Of a stretch of DNA of 64,000 nt, positions 1 through 7,152 are shown piece after piece (the stretch's first letter is position 1; each line of letters starts with the position of its first letter). Source of the stretch: Alistipes sp. Lineage in GTDB: Bacteria; Bacteroidota; Bacteroidia; Bacteroidales; Rikenellaceae. The stretch spans positions 62,001 to 126,000 of the forward strand of contig JAGAMA010000001.1 in the NCBI GenBank assembly GCA_017624955.1, given 5' to 3'. The notes under the pieces are model-generated. The model searched no databases and was not told the DNA's origin. It saw nothing but the letters and a program-made list of their open reading frames with translations. A program made the translations under genes and the position numbers.

Positions 1-269
1 ATGGTAAGCGCATCACGATCGAGGAGTTGCTCAAGCAGGTCGAGGAGGATGGCGAGATCGATCTCAACGGAGATTGGACAATCCCCGAAGACACGGACGA
101 AGCCGGCGAGAAAAAACCGCTTGTCAAGATCGAAACGAAGGATGCCAAGGTCAATACGGACAATGGCAAGGGGATCAAAGTCAATATCAACGAAAGCGAA
201 AAGGGTGCCGACTTTACGGTCGAGGCCGGAGGCGAAAAGTTGATCGAAGTAAAGGTAAACGAGCAATAA
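1..269 (+). CDS. 3' end of an unidentified protein (partial)
   Basis: An open frame enters from the left edge in frame 3 and stops with TAA at 267-269. About 88 residues are visible. They are hydrophilic and acidic, with lysine- and glutamate-rich short strand-like segments, and no membrane helix or catalytic motif. The fold cannot be named from this tail. A strong hairpin with a T run follows the stop, so this is the last gene of its transcript. The reading frame is credible because codon use matches neighbouring genes and the stop lies just before the terminator. Confidence 0.6.
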   Translation, partial: GKRITIEELLKQVEEDGEIDLNGDWTIPEDTDEAGEKKPLVKIETKDAKVNTDNGKGIKVNINESEKGADFTVEAGGEKLIEVKVNEQ

Positions 270-282
270 ACGCCTTATACAC

Positions 283-321
283 AAAAAAACGCTGCACCGA
301 GTTCGGTTGCAGCGTTTTTTT
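283..321 (+). terminator. Intrinsic terminator
   Basis: ACGCTGCACC pairs with GGTTGCAGCGT around a short loop and is followed by a run of T; an A run precedes it, so it may work in both directions. It ends the partial gene on its left and lies directly against the promoter of the next gene. Confidence 0.85.
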
Positions 322-324
322 CAT

Positions 325-332
325 TAACTTTG
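325..332 (+). promoter_or_regulatory. Bacteroidetes -7 box (TAACTTTG)
   Basis: TAACTTTG matches the TAnnTTTG element of the Bacteroidetes primary sigma factor. It lies 25 nt before the ATG of the thioredoxin-like lipoprotein. A TTG at 307-309 is a weak upstream element, with spacing shorter than usual, and falls inside the preceding terminator hairpin. Confidence 0.6.
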
Positions 333-357
333 TGTGAGATAAACCTATAAACACGCT

Positions 358-1596
358 ATGAGAATTCTCTACTTTTTGGGCGTGCTGGCGCTCCTGGTAA
401 GTTGCACGGAGCAAGGAGCAAAGCCCGTTCAATGCCACATCACAGGCACGGTCATCGATCGTCCCGAATCAAAAGTTTTGGAGCTTTATACCCACATCGA
501 CGGAGAGGCGGCTGCAAGTTCGCGCCCCGTAGCCGAAATCAAGATTCGGGATGGGAAATTCGCCTACGATCTTGCGCTCGACGAAGCCGACTACTGCACC
601 CTCAGCTTTGCCGAGGAGAAGGCGCGTGGCTCGTGGTTTCCGATTCACTTCATTGCCGATGGCGACACGGTGCGCCTGACGCTCTACCCCGACGCAGAAG
701 AGCATCGCATTGAGGGAACGGGCGCCACGGCCGAATTTCAGGGCTACAAAGAGCAGCTCGCTCTCCTGAACGAAGCCTATTATGAGAAGGTCGATTCACT
801 AGACGATTGCAACGCTTACAACTCGGAGGCTTACTCGGCGCTGATCGCTCAACTCGAGACCACCGACCAGCGTTCCGACGCATTCAAGGCCCTCGTCGAA
901 CAGTTTAACGCCATGTCCGACGAGGAGAAACTCACCGAGACCGCGTTCAATCAACGAAAAGCGTATGAGGCGGAGTATCTGGCATCGTTGCTTGCCATCC
1001 TCGATCAAAAGCCTACCCTGGCTCGTTATGCCCTGCTGGCCGAGCAGATGCAGTATCGTCTGCCCGATGGAGCGATTCTCGAAATCTATGAACGACGCTA
1101 TGCCGATGCGCTGACCGACCACTATCTATCCGCCTATTGCCGTCGCCAATTAGCCGGCTTACGCGTGGCCGTCGGCAAGCAGTACATCGACTTTGAAGCA
1201 CCCGACGTGGAGGGAACGATGCACCGCCTTTCGACCTTGATGGAGGGTGCGGAGCTGACACTGCTCGATTTGTGGGCTTCGTGGTGTGGTCCGTGCCGTC
1301 GCGGTTCGATAGCCGTAATTCCACTCTACGAAGAGTACAAAGAGCGCGGATTTAAGGTAATCGGCGTGGCCCGCGAGTCGGAGGATTTGAGCGACCTGAA
1401 ACGTGCCATCGAACAGGATGGTTATCCGTGGCCGCAGTTGGTGGAATTAGACGATCGCATCCACCTCTGGTCGCAGTACGGTTGCAGTAACGCTGCAGGG
1501 CGCAAATTCCTGCTCGACAAAGCGGGAACGATCCTTGCCATTGACCCTTCGGTAGAGGAGCTGACATCGATTCTCAAAGAGCGATTGGACGAATAG
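358..1596 (+). CDS. TlpA-like thioredoxin-domain lipoprotein (DUF4369 type)
   Basis: This is a 412-residue envelope protein. The N-terminus is a lipoprotein signal ending in LVSC, so Cys16 should be lipidated. Residues about 25-130 are strand-rich and fit the DUF4369 domain common at the front of Bacteroidetes TlpA-like proteins. A helical middle region follows, then a thioredoxin domain with the WCGPC active site at about residues 309-313 (DLWASWCGPC). Family members act as periplasm-facing thiol-disulfide oxidoreductases, often reducing cytochromes or folding secreted proteins; the partner here is unknown. It is transcribed alone between a promoter at 325-332 and a hairpin at 1630-1658. Confidence 0.88.
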   Translation: MRILYFLGVLALLVSCTEQGAKPVQCHITGTVIDRPESKVLELYTHIDGEAAASSRPVAEIKIRDGKFAYDLALDEADYCTLSFAEEKARGSWFPIHFIADGDTVRLTLYPDAEEHRIEGTGATAEFQGYKEQLALLNEAYYEKVDSLDDCNAYNSEAYSALIAQLETTDQRSDAFKALVEQFNAMSDEEKLTETAFNQRKAYEAEYLASLLAILDQKPTLARYALLAEQMQYRLPDGAILEIYERRYADALTDHYLSAYCRRQLAGLRVAVGKQYIDFEAPDVEGTMHRLSTLMEGAELTLLDLWASWCGPCRRGSIAVIPLYEEYKERGFKVIGVARESEDLSDLKRAIEQDGYPWPQLVELDDRIHLWSQYGCSNAAGRKFLLDKAGTILAIDPSVEELTSILKERLDE

Positions 1597-1629
1597 CGAG
1601 AGGTTTAGAATTTAGAATTAAAAATTAAG

Positions 1630-1658
1630 AAAGGCGTGGTTCAATGAACCACGCCTTT
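1630..1658. terminator. Perfect inverted repeat between convergent genes
   Basis: AAAGGCGTGGTTCA and TGAACCACGCCTTT form a perfect 14-bp stem around a single A. It lies 34 nt after the lipoprotein stop and has A/T runs at its ends, so it can act as a terminator in either direction. Confidence 0.7.
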
Positions 1659-1659
1659 C

Positions 1660-1804
1660 ATGTAACAAGAGCTGTACTTTGCGGGAATTCGTATAACAAG
1701 AGCTATTTTGAAGCTGCTCGCAGGACGAGAAAGCGCAGTTTACTGAAGTAAATGAGCATTTTTCGGACAAGGCAGATGCCATAATAGCCTTGTTAGACGG
1801 ATTC
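1660..1804. repeat. Terminal-inverted-repeat element, copy 1
   Basis: The ends read TAACAAGAGCTATTTTG at about 1694-1710 and, on the other strand, TAACAAGGCTATTATG, so about 110 bp folds as one long imperfect hairpin. A further partial copy of the left end (TAACAAGAGCTGTACTTTG) lies just outside at 1662-1680. No protein is encoded. It sits between convergent genes and ends at the stop codon of the DUF2461 gene. A second member of the family is at 4670-4794. Confidence 0.7.
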
Positions 1805-1807
1805 CCC

Positions 1808-2509
1808 CTACATCATCTCTTCGTAGCCGTATTCAATCGCTCGGTTGAGCTGCTGAAGATACGGTTTGGCCGAACGGAAACGGCGCAGCACCTGCTCCTC
1901 GAAATCGGGGGCGACCAACTCCTCCTCGGTTAAGTCAAGCGAGAGGCAGTGGTCTTTGAGCTTGAGCAACTCATCGTAGGGCGTACCGCTCTCGAAGCCC
2001 GTCGGAACACGCTTCAGGCTGTTTTCACGGTCGATTTCAAAGCCCTCGGCTGCCGCAATATTTCGGAGCATCTCATCGCCATTATCCACAATCTCCTCGC
2101 GGATACTGCGCAAAATCACAGGCGGAATGCAGACCTGCCCGGCCGCCAGGATCGAGTGGCCGATCATCGACGAACCCTCCACGACGGGTTCGAGGTGGAT
2201 ATAATACCCCGCCAGCCCCGAGTTCTTGCCTCGCGGTGCAATGAATGCCGAGAAGTGGGTTTTATAGGGCGACTTGTCGGCCGAGAAGCGGATATCGCGG
2301 TTCATGCGGTAGGTACACTCCTTCGCTTTCAAGCCCGCCACCGAGGGGTCGAACTCCGAGATGCGATCGGCCAAATGCTCCACCCACCTTTCGAAGCGGC
2401 CACGGTGCAGCTTGTAGCGGTCGCGGTTTTCGTCCATCCACGGCTTATGGTTGTTGGCAGCCAACTCACGCAGGAAGTCGAGTGCCTCGGCAATTTCGTT
2501 GGGTTTCAT
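1808..2509 (-). CDS. DUF2461 domain protein (TIGR02453 family)
   Basis: This 233-residue soluble protein matches the DUF2461 family throughout. It opens with a helical stretch containing NNHKPWMDENRDRY, carries the conserved segment YRMNRDIRFSADKSPYKTHF at about residues 67-86, and continues with GYYIHLEP. The biochemical role of the family is not established. It is the last gene of a three-gene minus-strand operon, starting 2 nt after the stop of the Cu/Zn permease, but nothing in the sequence itself points to metal binding. Confidence 0.88.
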   Translation of the reverse strand: MKPNEIAEALDFLRELAANNHKPWMDENRDRYKLHRGRFERWVEHLADRISEFDPSVAGLKAKECTYRMNRDIRFSADKSPYKTHFSAFIAPRGKNSGLAGYYIHLEPVVEGSSMIGHSILAAGQVCIPPVILRSIREEIVDNGDEMLRNIAAAEGFEIDRENSLKRVPTGFESGTPYDELLKLKDHCLSLDLTEEELVAPDFEEQVLRRFRSAKPYLQQLNRAIEYGYEEMM

Positions 2510-2511
2510 CG

Positions 2512-3747
2512 TTACGCAATGTATTCGTAGCCGAGTTCGTTAATCAGGTCGATCACTTTCTGCTCCTCGACCGTGCCCGTCACATAGGCAACGCCTGCCT
2601 CCAAATCGACACGCACAGCCTCCACGCCCTCCAGCTTGGCGAGGTTACGCTCCACGTTCGCTTTGCAGTGGTTGCACATCATGCCTTTGATTTTATACGC
2701 TTTTTCCATCGTTTTGGTTGTTTGTTGTTCAACTTCCGTGTGCTGATGGCGGCGCACCAGGGCAACGACCAACAGCACGGTAAACAGCACAGCCGAGGCT
2801 GTCTTCCACCAGGGGAGCGTAGCTCCGTGGCAGCAGGCGGCGGCATACTCGGTCGAGGCGGCCGTGAACCACTCCCGAGGCAGCAGGTAATCAATACCCA
2901 GGCCAAAGGTCATAGCACCCACGATAATCGAAAGCAGGTACAAGAGGAGTGTCTTACGCCCCAAGACCTTGCCGATCACGAGGATAGCGGCCATATTGGT
3001 TGCCGGGCCCGCCATCAACAGCACAAAGGCCGCTCCGGGCGACAACCCTTTGAGCATCAGGGCGGCAGCAATCGGCACCGAACCCGTAGCACACAGGTAC
3101 ATCGGCGCCGAAACAGCCAGCACCAGGAGCATATTTAGCAGCGGACGATCGCCAAACTCGGCAAAGAATCCGTCGGGCACCAAGACCGTAATTGCACCCG
3201 CGATGACCAAGCCCACAACGAGCCATTTGCCGATGTCCTGCATCATCTGACCAAAGCCATATTTCAAAGCCTCCACGCATCGCGCCCCGAAGCCTGCAGG
3301 CAGTTCCGTGTGCGTAGTCGTAGCAGCTGTTTCCACCCCACTGTCGCGGGTCAATGCACCCACCAAAGCACCTCCACCCAAGGCCGTAACCAAAGCGGCC
3401 AGGGGGCGCAGCAACGCAAAGGGGAGCCCCAGCAGCGAGGCGGTGGCGGCAATCGAATCGACACCCGTCTGGGGCGTAGCAATCAGAAACGAGACGGTAG
3501 CGGCATGCGAAGCACCCTCACGGCGCATCGACATGGCCGTCGGAATCACGCCACACGAACAGAGCGGCAGGGGCACGCCGAAGAGCGCTGCCAAAAAGAC
3601 CGAGCGGAAATCGTTTCCCGAAAGGTAGCGGGCATAGACCGTGCGCGGCACAAAGGCGTGCAGGAGGCCGGCGATGAGAAATCCGAGCAGCAGGTAAGGA
3701 GCCATTTCGGCCACCAGCACCACCAATGGCATCAAATACGCCTGCAT
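2512..3747 (-). CDS. SO_0444-type Cu/Zn efflux permease fused to a C-terminal HMA domain
   Basis: The 411-residue protein is a multi-helix predicted permease (DUF318 type) over roughly the first 330 residues, with PLPLCSCGVIP at about 60-70 and a second membrane block after residue 165. The last 65 residues form a heavy-metal-associated domain with the metal site GMMCNHC, as in copper chaperones. Relatives are annotated as SO_0444 family Cu/Zn efflux transporters, so it probably exports a soft metal, with the HMA domain delivering or sensing it. It starts 4 nt after the NifX-like gene and is followed by DUF2461. The substrate metal is inferred. Confidence 0.85.
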   Translation of the reverse strand: MQAYLMPLVVLVAEMAPYLLLGFLIAGLLHAFVPRTVYARYLSGNDFRSVFLAALFGVPLPLCSCGVIPTAMSMRREGASHAATVSFLIATPQTGVDSIAATASLLGLPFALLRPLAALVTALGGGALVGALTRDSGVETAATTTHTELPAGFGARCVEALKYGFGQMMQDIGKWLVVGLVIAGAITVLVPDGFFAEFGDRPLLNMLLVLAVSAPMYLCATGSVPIAAALMLKGLSPGAAFVLLMAGPATNMAAILVIGKVLGRKTLLLYLLSIIVGAMTFGLGIDYLLPREWFTAASTEYAAACCHGATLPWWKTASAVLFTVLLVVALVRRHQHTEVEQQTTKTMEKAYKIKGMMCNHCKANVERNLAKLEGVEAVRVDLEAGVAYVTGTVEEQKVIDLINELGYEYIA

Positions 3748-3751
3748 GGTG

Positions 3752-4132
3752 TTAAGCGTGATGATCGTGACACTCGTGCGAATGGCAACCCTCGCCCGAA
3801 TCGACTACGCGACCGGCCAAGTAGGCCTCGATCAACTCCGTGACCGCTCCGTGGCAACCCCTCACGACACGGATGCCGTTCTGCTCCAGGACACGCTTCG
3901 CCCCTTCGCCCATGTTTCCTGCCAGCATCACGCGCACACCGGCAGCAGCCAACACGGGAGCAATGCCCGACTTACAGCCGCACCCCTCGGGCGAGGGCAT
4001 CCTGTCGGTTGCGGTTATGCGGTTGGCCACCAAGGTAAAAATCGTATAATAGGCGCAGTGGCCGAAGTGGTCATCGACCACACCGTCGCGGGTCGGCACG
4101 GCGACTTTGGTTGTTTCGAGTGTAAACATCAT
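3752..4132 (-). CDS. NifB/NifX-family cluster-binding domain protein
   Basis: This 126-residue protein has the dinitrogenase iron-molybdenum cofactor fold: it begins with VAVPTRDGVVDDHFGHC and carries a GCGCKSG loop and a central A-G-x-M-G segment. The C-terminal tail is rich in Cys and His (CHSHECHDHH), a likely metal site. No nitrogenase genes are nearby, and such stand-alone members are common next to metal transporters. A frame opening exists two codons earlier at a TTG, but the ATG at 4132 is preferred because it lies just downstream of a strong promoter (4152-4183). It is the first gene of the operon with the HMA permease and DUF2461. Confidence 0.85.
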   Translation of the reverse strand: MMFTLETTKVAVPTRDGVVDDHFGHCAYYTIFTLVANRITATDRMPSPEGCGCKSGIAPVLAAAGVRVMLAGNMGEGAKRVLEQNGIRVVRGCHGAVTELIEAYLAGRVVDSGEGCHSHECHDHHA

Positions 4133-4151
4133 TTGCAAATTTTGGTTTCCG

Positions 4152-4183
4152 CAAAATTACATTTTTCGCCCGTAAAACGCAAA
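4152..4183 (-). promoter_or_regulatory. Promoter of the NifX-like/permease operon
   Basis: Read on the minus strand, TTTG (4183-4180), 20 nt, then TAATTTTG (4159-4152) match the Bacteroidetes consensus. Transcription would begin about 15 nt before the NifX-like ATG. It lies back to back with the cupin promoter. Confidence 0.75.
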
Positions 4184-4198
4184 CCGAGCGCAGGAGAT

Positions 4199-4228
4199 TT
4201 TGTCGAACCGATTTTTTTCGTAACTTTG
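4199..4228 (+). promoter_or_regulatory. Promoter of the cupin gene
   Basis: TTTG at 4199-4202, 18 nt, then TAACTTTG at 4221-4228 match the Bacteroidetes consensus. The ATG at 4262 follows after a leader of about 30 nt. Confidence 0.78.
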
Positions 4229-4261
4229 TAAAACAAGAACCAATTTAACACACTTTATACC

Positions 4262-4606
4262 ATGAAAACACGCAGTACGGTTTATCAGATTGAGAAAGAG
4301 ATGCAATGGGAGCCCGCAGGTGAGGGTGTTACCCGCCAGATTATGGCCTACGACGGTCAGATTATGCTCGTCAAGGTGAAGTTCGAGACGGGTGCCGTAG
4401 GTGCTCCCCACACGCACTACCACTCGCAGGCTTCGTATATCGTGAGCGGTAAGTTCGAGCTGACGATCGGTGGCGAGAAGAAGATCCTGGAGGCCGGCGA
4501 CGGCTACTATGTGGAGCCCGACGAGCTGCACGGCGCAGTCTGCCTGGAGGCAGGCGTGCTGATCGACTGCTTTACCCCGATGCGCGCCGATTTCCTTAAG
4601 AAGTAG
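4262..4606 (+). CDS. Cupin domain protein
   Basis: A 114-residue single-domain cupin. The first metal-binding motif is GAVGAPHTHYHSQASYIVSG at about residues 41-60 and the second motif includes GDGYYVEPDELHG near residues 80-92. The histidines suggest a bound divalent metal. Small cupins of this sort can be isomerases, dioxygenases or sugar-binding proteins, and the reaction cannot be assigned here. It is monocistronic, with its own promoter and a strong terminator just after the stop. It shares the divergent promoter region with the metal-handling operon, although co-regulation is only a possibility. Confidence 0.88.
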   Translation: MKTRSTVYQIEKEMQWEPAGEGVTRQIMAYDGQIMLVKVKFETGAVGAPHTHYHSQASYIVSGKFELTIGGEKKILEAGDGYYVEPDELHGAVCLEAGVLIDCFTPMRADFLKK

Positions 4607-4629
4607 GAATCGACCACAGCCAAAACAAG

Positions 4630-4664
4630 AAACAGGCTACCTTGAGCGAGGTAGCCTGTTTTGT
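4630..4664 (+). terminator. Intrinsic terminator of the cupin gene
   Basis: AAACAGGCTACCT pairs perfectly with AGGTAGCCTGTTT around a 6-nt loop, followed by TTGTTT. Confidence 0.88.
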
Positions 4665-4669
4665 TTATA

Positions 4670-4794
4670 TAGAAGTTGGATAATAAGGCTAATTTTAGGC
4701 ATGCAAAGTGTAAGAAACCGCAGCATACTGCTCGTATGTGAGGATTTCGAGCACGAGCATCACGCAAAAGTAGCCTTGTTAGACAACTTCTACT
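4670..4794. repeat. Terminal-inverted-repeat element, copy 2
   Basis: The left end reads AGAAGTTGGATAATAAGGCT and the right end, on the other strand, GTAGAAGTTGTCTAACAAGG followed by CTACTTTTGC, enclosing about 75 bp. The terminal motif TAACAAGGCTAnTTTTG is shared with the copy at 1660-1804. It again lies between convergent genes and overlaps the stop codon of the minus-strand gene at 4790. Confidence 0.7.
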
Positions 4795-5842
4795 CTTCGG
4801 TGGCGTTGTGGCCCGTGTTGATAGCCGTCCAGATATTTTCGATCGGCGCCTCCGACACGGTACACTCGGCACCTACCATCATCTTACCCTTCGGGCCATC
4901 GGCCAGGGCCTTCTTTACGACTGCTTTGACCACCTCGGGGCTCTCGGTAATGATCTCCTTGTGACGATCCAGACCACCCAAAACGGGGCGCTTGAAGAGC
5001 GCATAGCCATCCTGAAGCGTGAAGGGTGTGCCATTGAGCACGAGCGGCGTATTGACAATGTGGCCGGGATAATCGAGGTAGCGGGTCAGGTCGTCATACG
5101 TTCCCTCCCAGTCGCAGATGTGCAGGATGCTCATCTTGGCACCCTCGGCACAACGATTCATGATGCGCAGGTCGAAGGGTTTGATCAGCTCCTCGAAGAA
5201 GCCGGGGATGTAGTAATACTTCATCTCGCCACCCTGCGTGGTCATGTAGAAGCCCTCGATGCCGATCTCCTTGCAGGCATCCACCAACCACTCCAACGCT
5301 ACGGCGTAGTAGCCGAAGACACGCTTCAGATCCTCGGGACGCTCCTGGGCAGCCTTGGCAATATTCTCATCGCCCAGCGACTGACGAGCCACCTGGTAGG
5401 GCGAATAGATCGTCGGGAGGATGTAAACATCGTTACCCACCAGGCGGTTCAACTCCTTGATCACCTCAAAGGTGGGGCGATAGTAATCTTCGGGCACGGG
5501 GGCAATGTTATCCCACGTCTCCTGCTTATCGAGGTCGGCAATCGCATCGGGGCGCTGCTCAAACTGCACCTTCAGCACATCGGCATTGGTCTGCAGGAGG
5601 TAGTTGATGTGGCTTCTTACAGCACCCTCGCCCACTTTCGAATTGGCATCGAAATGGACAAAGAAGGCACCCGGCACATACGATTCGTCCAATGTTCCGG
5701 CCACAAAGGCATCCATCAACTCCTTCTTGTTGGCGGGGATCTCCGAGCCGCTATTCGATGTGCACGACACCACGGAAAGGGTCGAAACAGCCAGCAGCGT
5801 TGCCACAACGCCCTTGGCCGATAAAGTCATAAAATGTTTCAT
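4790..5842 (-). CDS. Uroporphyrinogen decarboxylase-like fold protein with lipoprotein signal
   Basis: This 350-residue protein begins with a lipoprotein signal ending SVVSC, with lipidation predicted at Cys27. The rest resembles the UroD/MtaA barrel family: a VLKVQFEQRP segment, a central GFYMTTQGG strand-loop, HICDWEG and the late region VLNGTPFTLQDG. UroD-family proteins are normally cytosolic decarboxylases or corrinoid-linked methyltransferases, so export as a lipoprotein is odd. Two histidines remain in plausible positions (HICDWEG and GLDRH), but the methyltransferase Cys/His metal set is not obvious. Function is not assigned. It stands alone, facing convergently toward the cupin gene. 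Confidence 0.72.
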   Translation of the reverse strand: MKHFMTLSAKGVVATLLAVSTLSVVSCTSNSGSEIPANKKELMDAFVAGTLDESYVPGAFFVHFDANSKVGEGAVRSHINYLLQTNADVLKVQFEQRPDAIADLDKQETWDNIAPVPEDYYRPTFEVIKELNRLVGNDVYILPTIYSPYQVARQSLGDENIAKAAQERPEDLKRVFGYYAVALEWLVDACKEIGIEGFYMTTQGGEMKYYYIPGFFEELIKPFDLRIMNRCAEGAKMSILHICDWEGTYDDLTRYLDYPGHIVNTPLVLNGTPFTLQDGYALFKRPVLGGLDRHKEIITESPEVVKAVVKKALADGPKGKMMVGAECTVSEAPIENIWTAINTGHNATEE

Positions 5843-5904
5843 CTGTACAATTTTTGATGGGTTCTACGATTAAATCCGTTCTTGATTTTTAGGTTTTTAC
5901 TATC

Positions 5905-5912
5905 CAAAGTTA
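5905..5912 (-). promoter_or_regulatory. -7 box (TAACTTTG) for the UroD-like lipoprotein
   Basis: CAAAGTTA on the plus strand is TAACTTTG on the minus strand, about 63 nt before the start codon. A clear TTTG at normal distance was not found, so the call rests on the -7 box alone. Confidence 0.5.
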
Positions 5913-6011
5913 GCAATTTATTTTCAATCTTGCCCACTTCATCCGCTCAATTCCTGCCAAAAGGCATCTTTTTTGCAGCGTACGGGGTGTAAAACATAAC
6001 ACATCCTGCTT

Positions 6012-6554
6012 ATGAAACGATTTTTGTTTGTGGCAGTCGCCCTGCTGTGTGCAGTTGCTACGATCAGCGTCATCGGACAAAAAAAGAACCTCTCGCCCAA
6101 AGAGGAGCGGCGTGAGGTACGCGAACAACGGCGCGCGCAGCGATTGGCCGAGTATGAGAAGATGATGGACTCGATCATCCTTTCGCACAACTTCCAATTC
6201 AACCCCCAGACCATGCAGCGCCAACCTGCAGGGCCGATGCGTACGATCATGAATCCGGAATACAACATCGGCGTATGGGGTTCGGTGGCCGACATCTGTC
6301 TGCCCTACATCAAGGGTTACACGCCGCCCTACTTCGTGACGGTACTCAACTACACGATTCCGCGCCTCGACAACTTCCTGACCGAGCAGACCCACGAGGG
6401 GTGGATGGTGAGCTTCTCTTCGCCGCTCTTCTCGGGGACGACTTACACCTTCGTCTTTGAGATCTACACGCGCACGGGAGGGGCAGTGCTGACCATAAAA
6501 AATCCCTGGTACAGCGATGTGCAGTACTCAGGGACGATTACGCAACTCTATTAA
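6012..6554 (+). CDS. DUF4251 domain protein, exported
   Basis: A 180-residue protein with an N-terminal signal peptide (basic start, hydrophobic stretch, cleavage likely after about residue 22) and no lipobox. A charged helical segment rich in E, R and Q follows, then a strand-rich domain that fits DUF4251: the middle holds VWGSVADICLPYIKG and the end repeats the family pattern with LTIKNPWYSDVQYSG. The function of the family is unknown. It is probably monocistronic; a weakly paired A/G-rich and T/C-rich stretch follows. Confidence 0.75.
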   Translation: MKRFLFVAVALLCAVATISVIGQKKNLSPKEERREVREQRRAQRLAEYEKMMDSIILSHNFQFNPQTMQRQPAGPMRTIMNPEYNIGVWGSVADICLPYIKGYTPPYFVTVLNYTIPRLDNFLTEQTHEGWMVSFSSPLFSGTTYTFVFEIYTRTGGAVLTIKNPWYSDVQYSGTITQLY

Positions 6555-6655
6555 AAGAGCAAAGAGAGTAAAGTTTCTTATGGTAACTTAAGGGGGCTTA
6601 AAGTGCCTTAAGGGAGAGGAAAGAAGGTTACTTTCAACGCTCTTTCCTCTTCGTT
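6555..6655. repeat. TAAGG-type hairpin between convergent genes
   Basis: The stretch holds units such as ACTTAAGGGGGCTTAAAGTG and paired purine/pyrimidine runs (AAGAGCAAAGAGAG with CTCTTTCCTCTT). It is a weak relative of the TAAAGG arrays found elsewhere in the window and probably acts as a bidirectional terminator for the DUF4251 gene and ispF. Confidence 0.45.
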
Positions 6656-6658
6656 GAT

Positions 6659-7138
6659 TTACGCCATGTAAATCAACGCTACGGCGCTTACCGAAACGCC
6701 TTCTTCGCGGCCTTCAAAACCAAGATGCTCTGTGGTCGTGGCTTTGACCGATACACGGTCATCGTCCACACCCATAGCATCGGCCAGGGCGTGACGCATC
6801 TCGTCGATGTAGGGGCGCAATTTGGGGCGTTGCATGCGGATCGTGCAATCGACATTCCCGATTGCGTAGCCATGCTCGTGCAGCAGAGCCACCACGCGGC
6901 GCAGGAGAATCTTCGAGTCGATACCGCCAAACTCGGCCGAGGTATCGGGGAAGTGCAGGCCGATATCGCCCAGGGCGGCAGCCCCCAACAAGGCATCACA
7001 AATGGCATGGATTGCCACATCGCCATCCGAGTGGGCCACAAAGCCCTTCGTATAGGGGATCTCTACCCCACCCAACACGAGGCGCAGCCCCTCCTTCAGG
7101 GCATGCACATCGTAACCGTGTCCGATTCTGAAATTCAT
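6659..7138 (-). CDS. ispF: 2-C-methyl-D-erythritol 2,4-cyclodiphosphate synthase
   Basis: The 159-residue protein is full length for IspF, which converts CDP-methylerythritol 2-phosphate to the cyclic diphosphate in the non-mevalonate isoprenoid pathway. The zinc ligands in GHGYDVH and the AHSDGDV motif at about residues 32-38 are present, as is the C-terminal [15 protein letters not shown] segment. The ATG at 7138 is preferred over the GTG two codons upstream. It starts 14 nt after the uvrA stop, so the two are probably co-transcribed. Confidence 0.95.
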   Translation of the reverse strand: MNFRIGHGYDVHALKEGLRLVLGGVEIPYTKGFVAHSDGDVAIHAICDALLGAAALGDIGLHFPDTSAEFGGIDSKILLRRVVALLHEHGYAIGNVDCTIRMQRPKLRPYIDEMRHALADAMGVDDDRVSVKATTTEHLGFEGREEGVSVSAVALIYMA

Positions 7139-7152
7139 CTTCACTATCCGTT

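Noticed and set aside
4139-4261. Riboswitch upstream of the metal operon or cupin
   Set aside because: The leaders are too short (about 10-30 nt) to hold a known aptamer.
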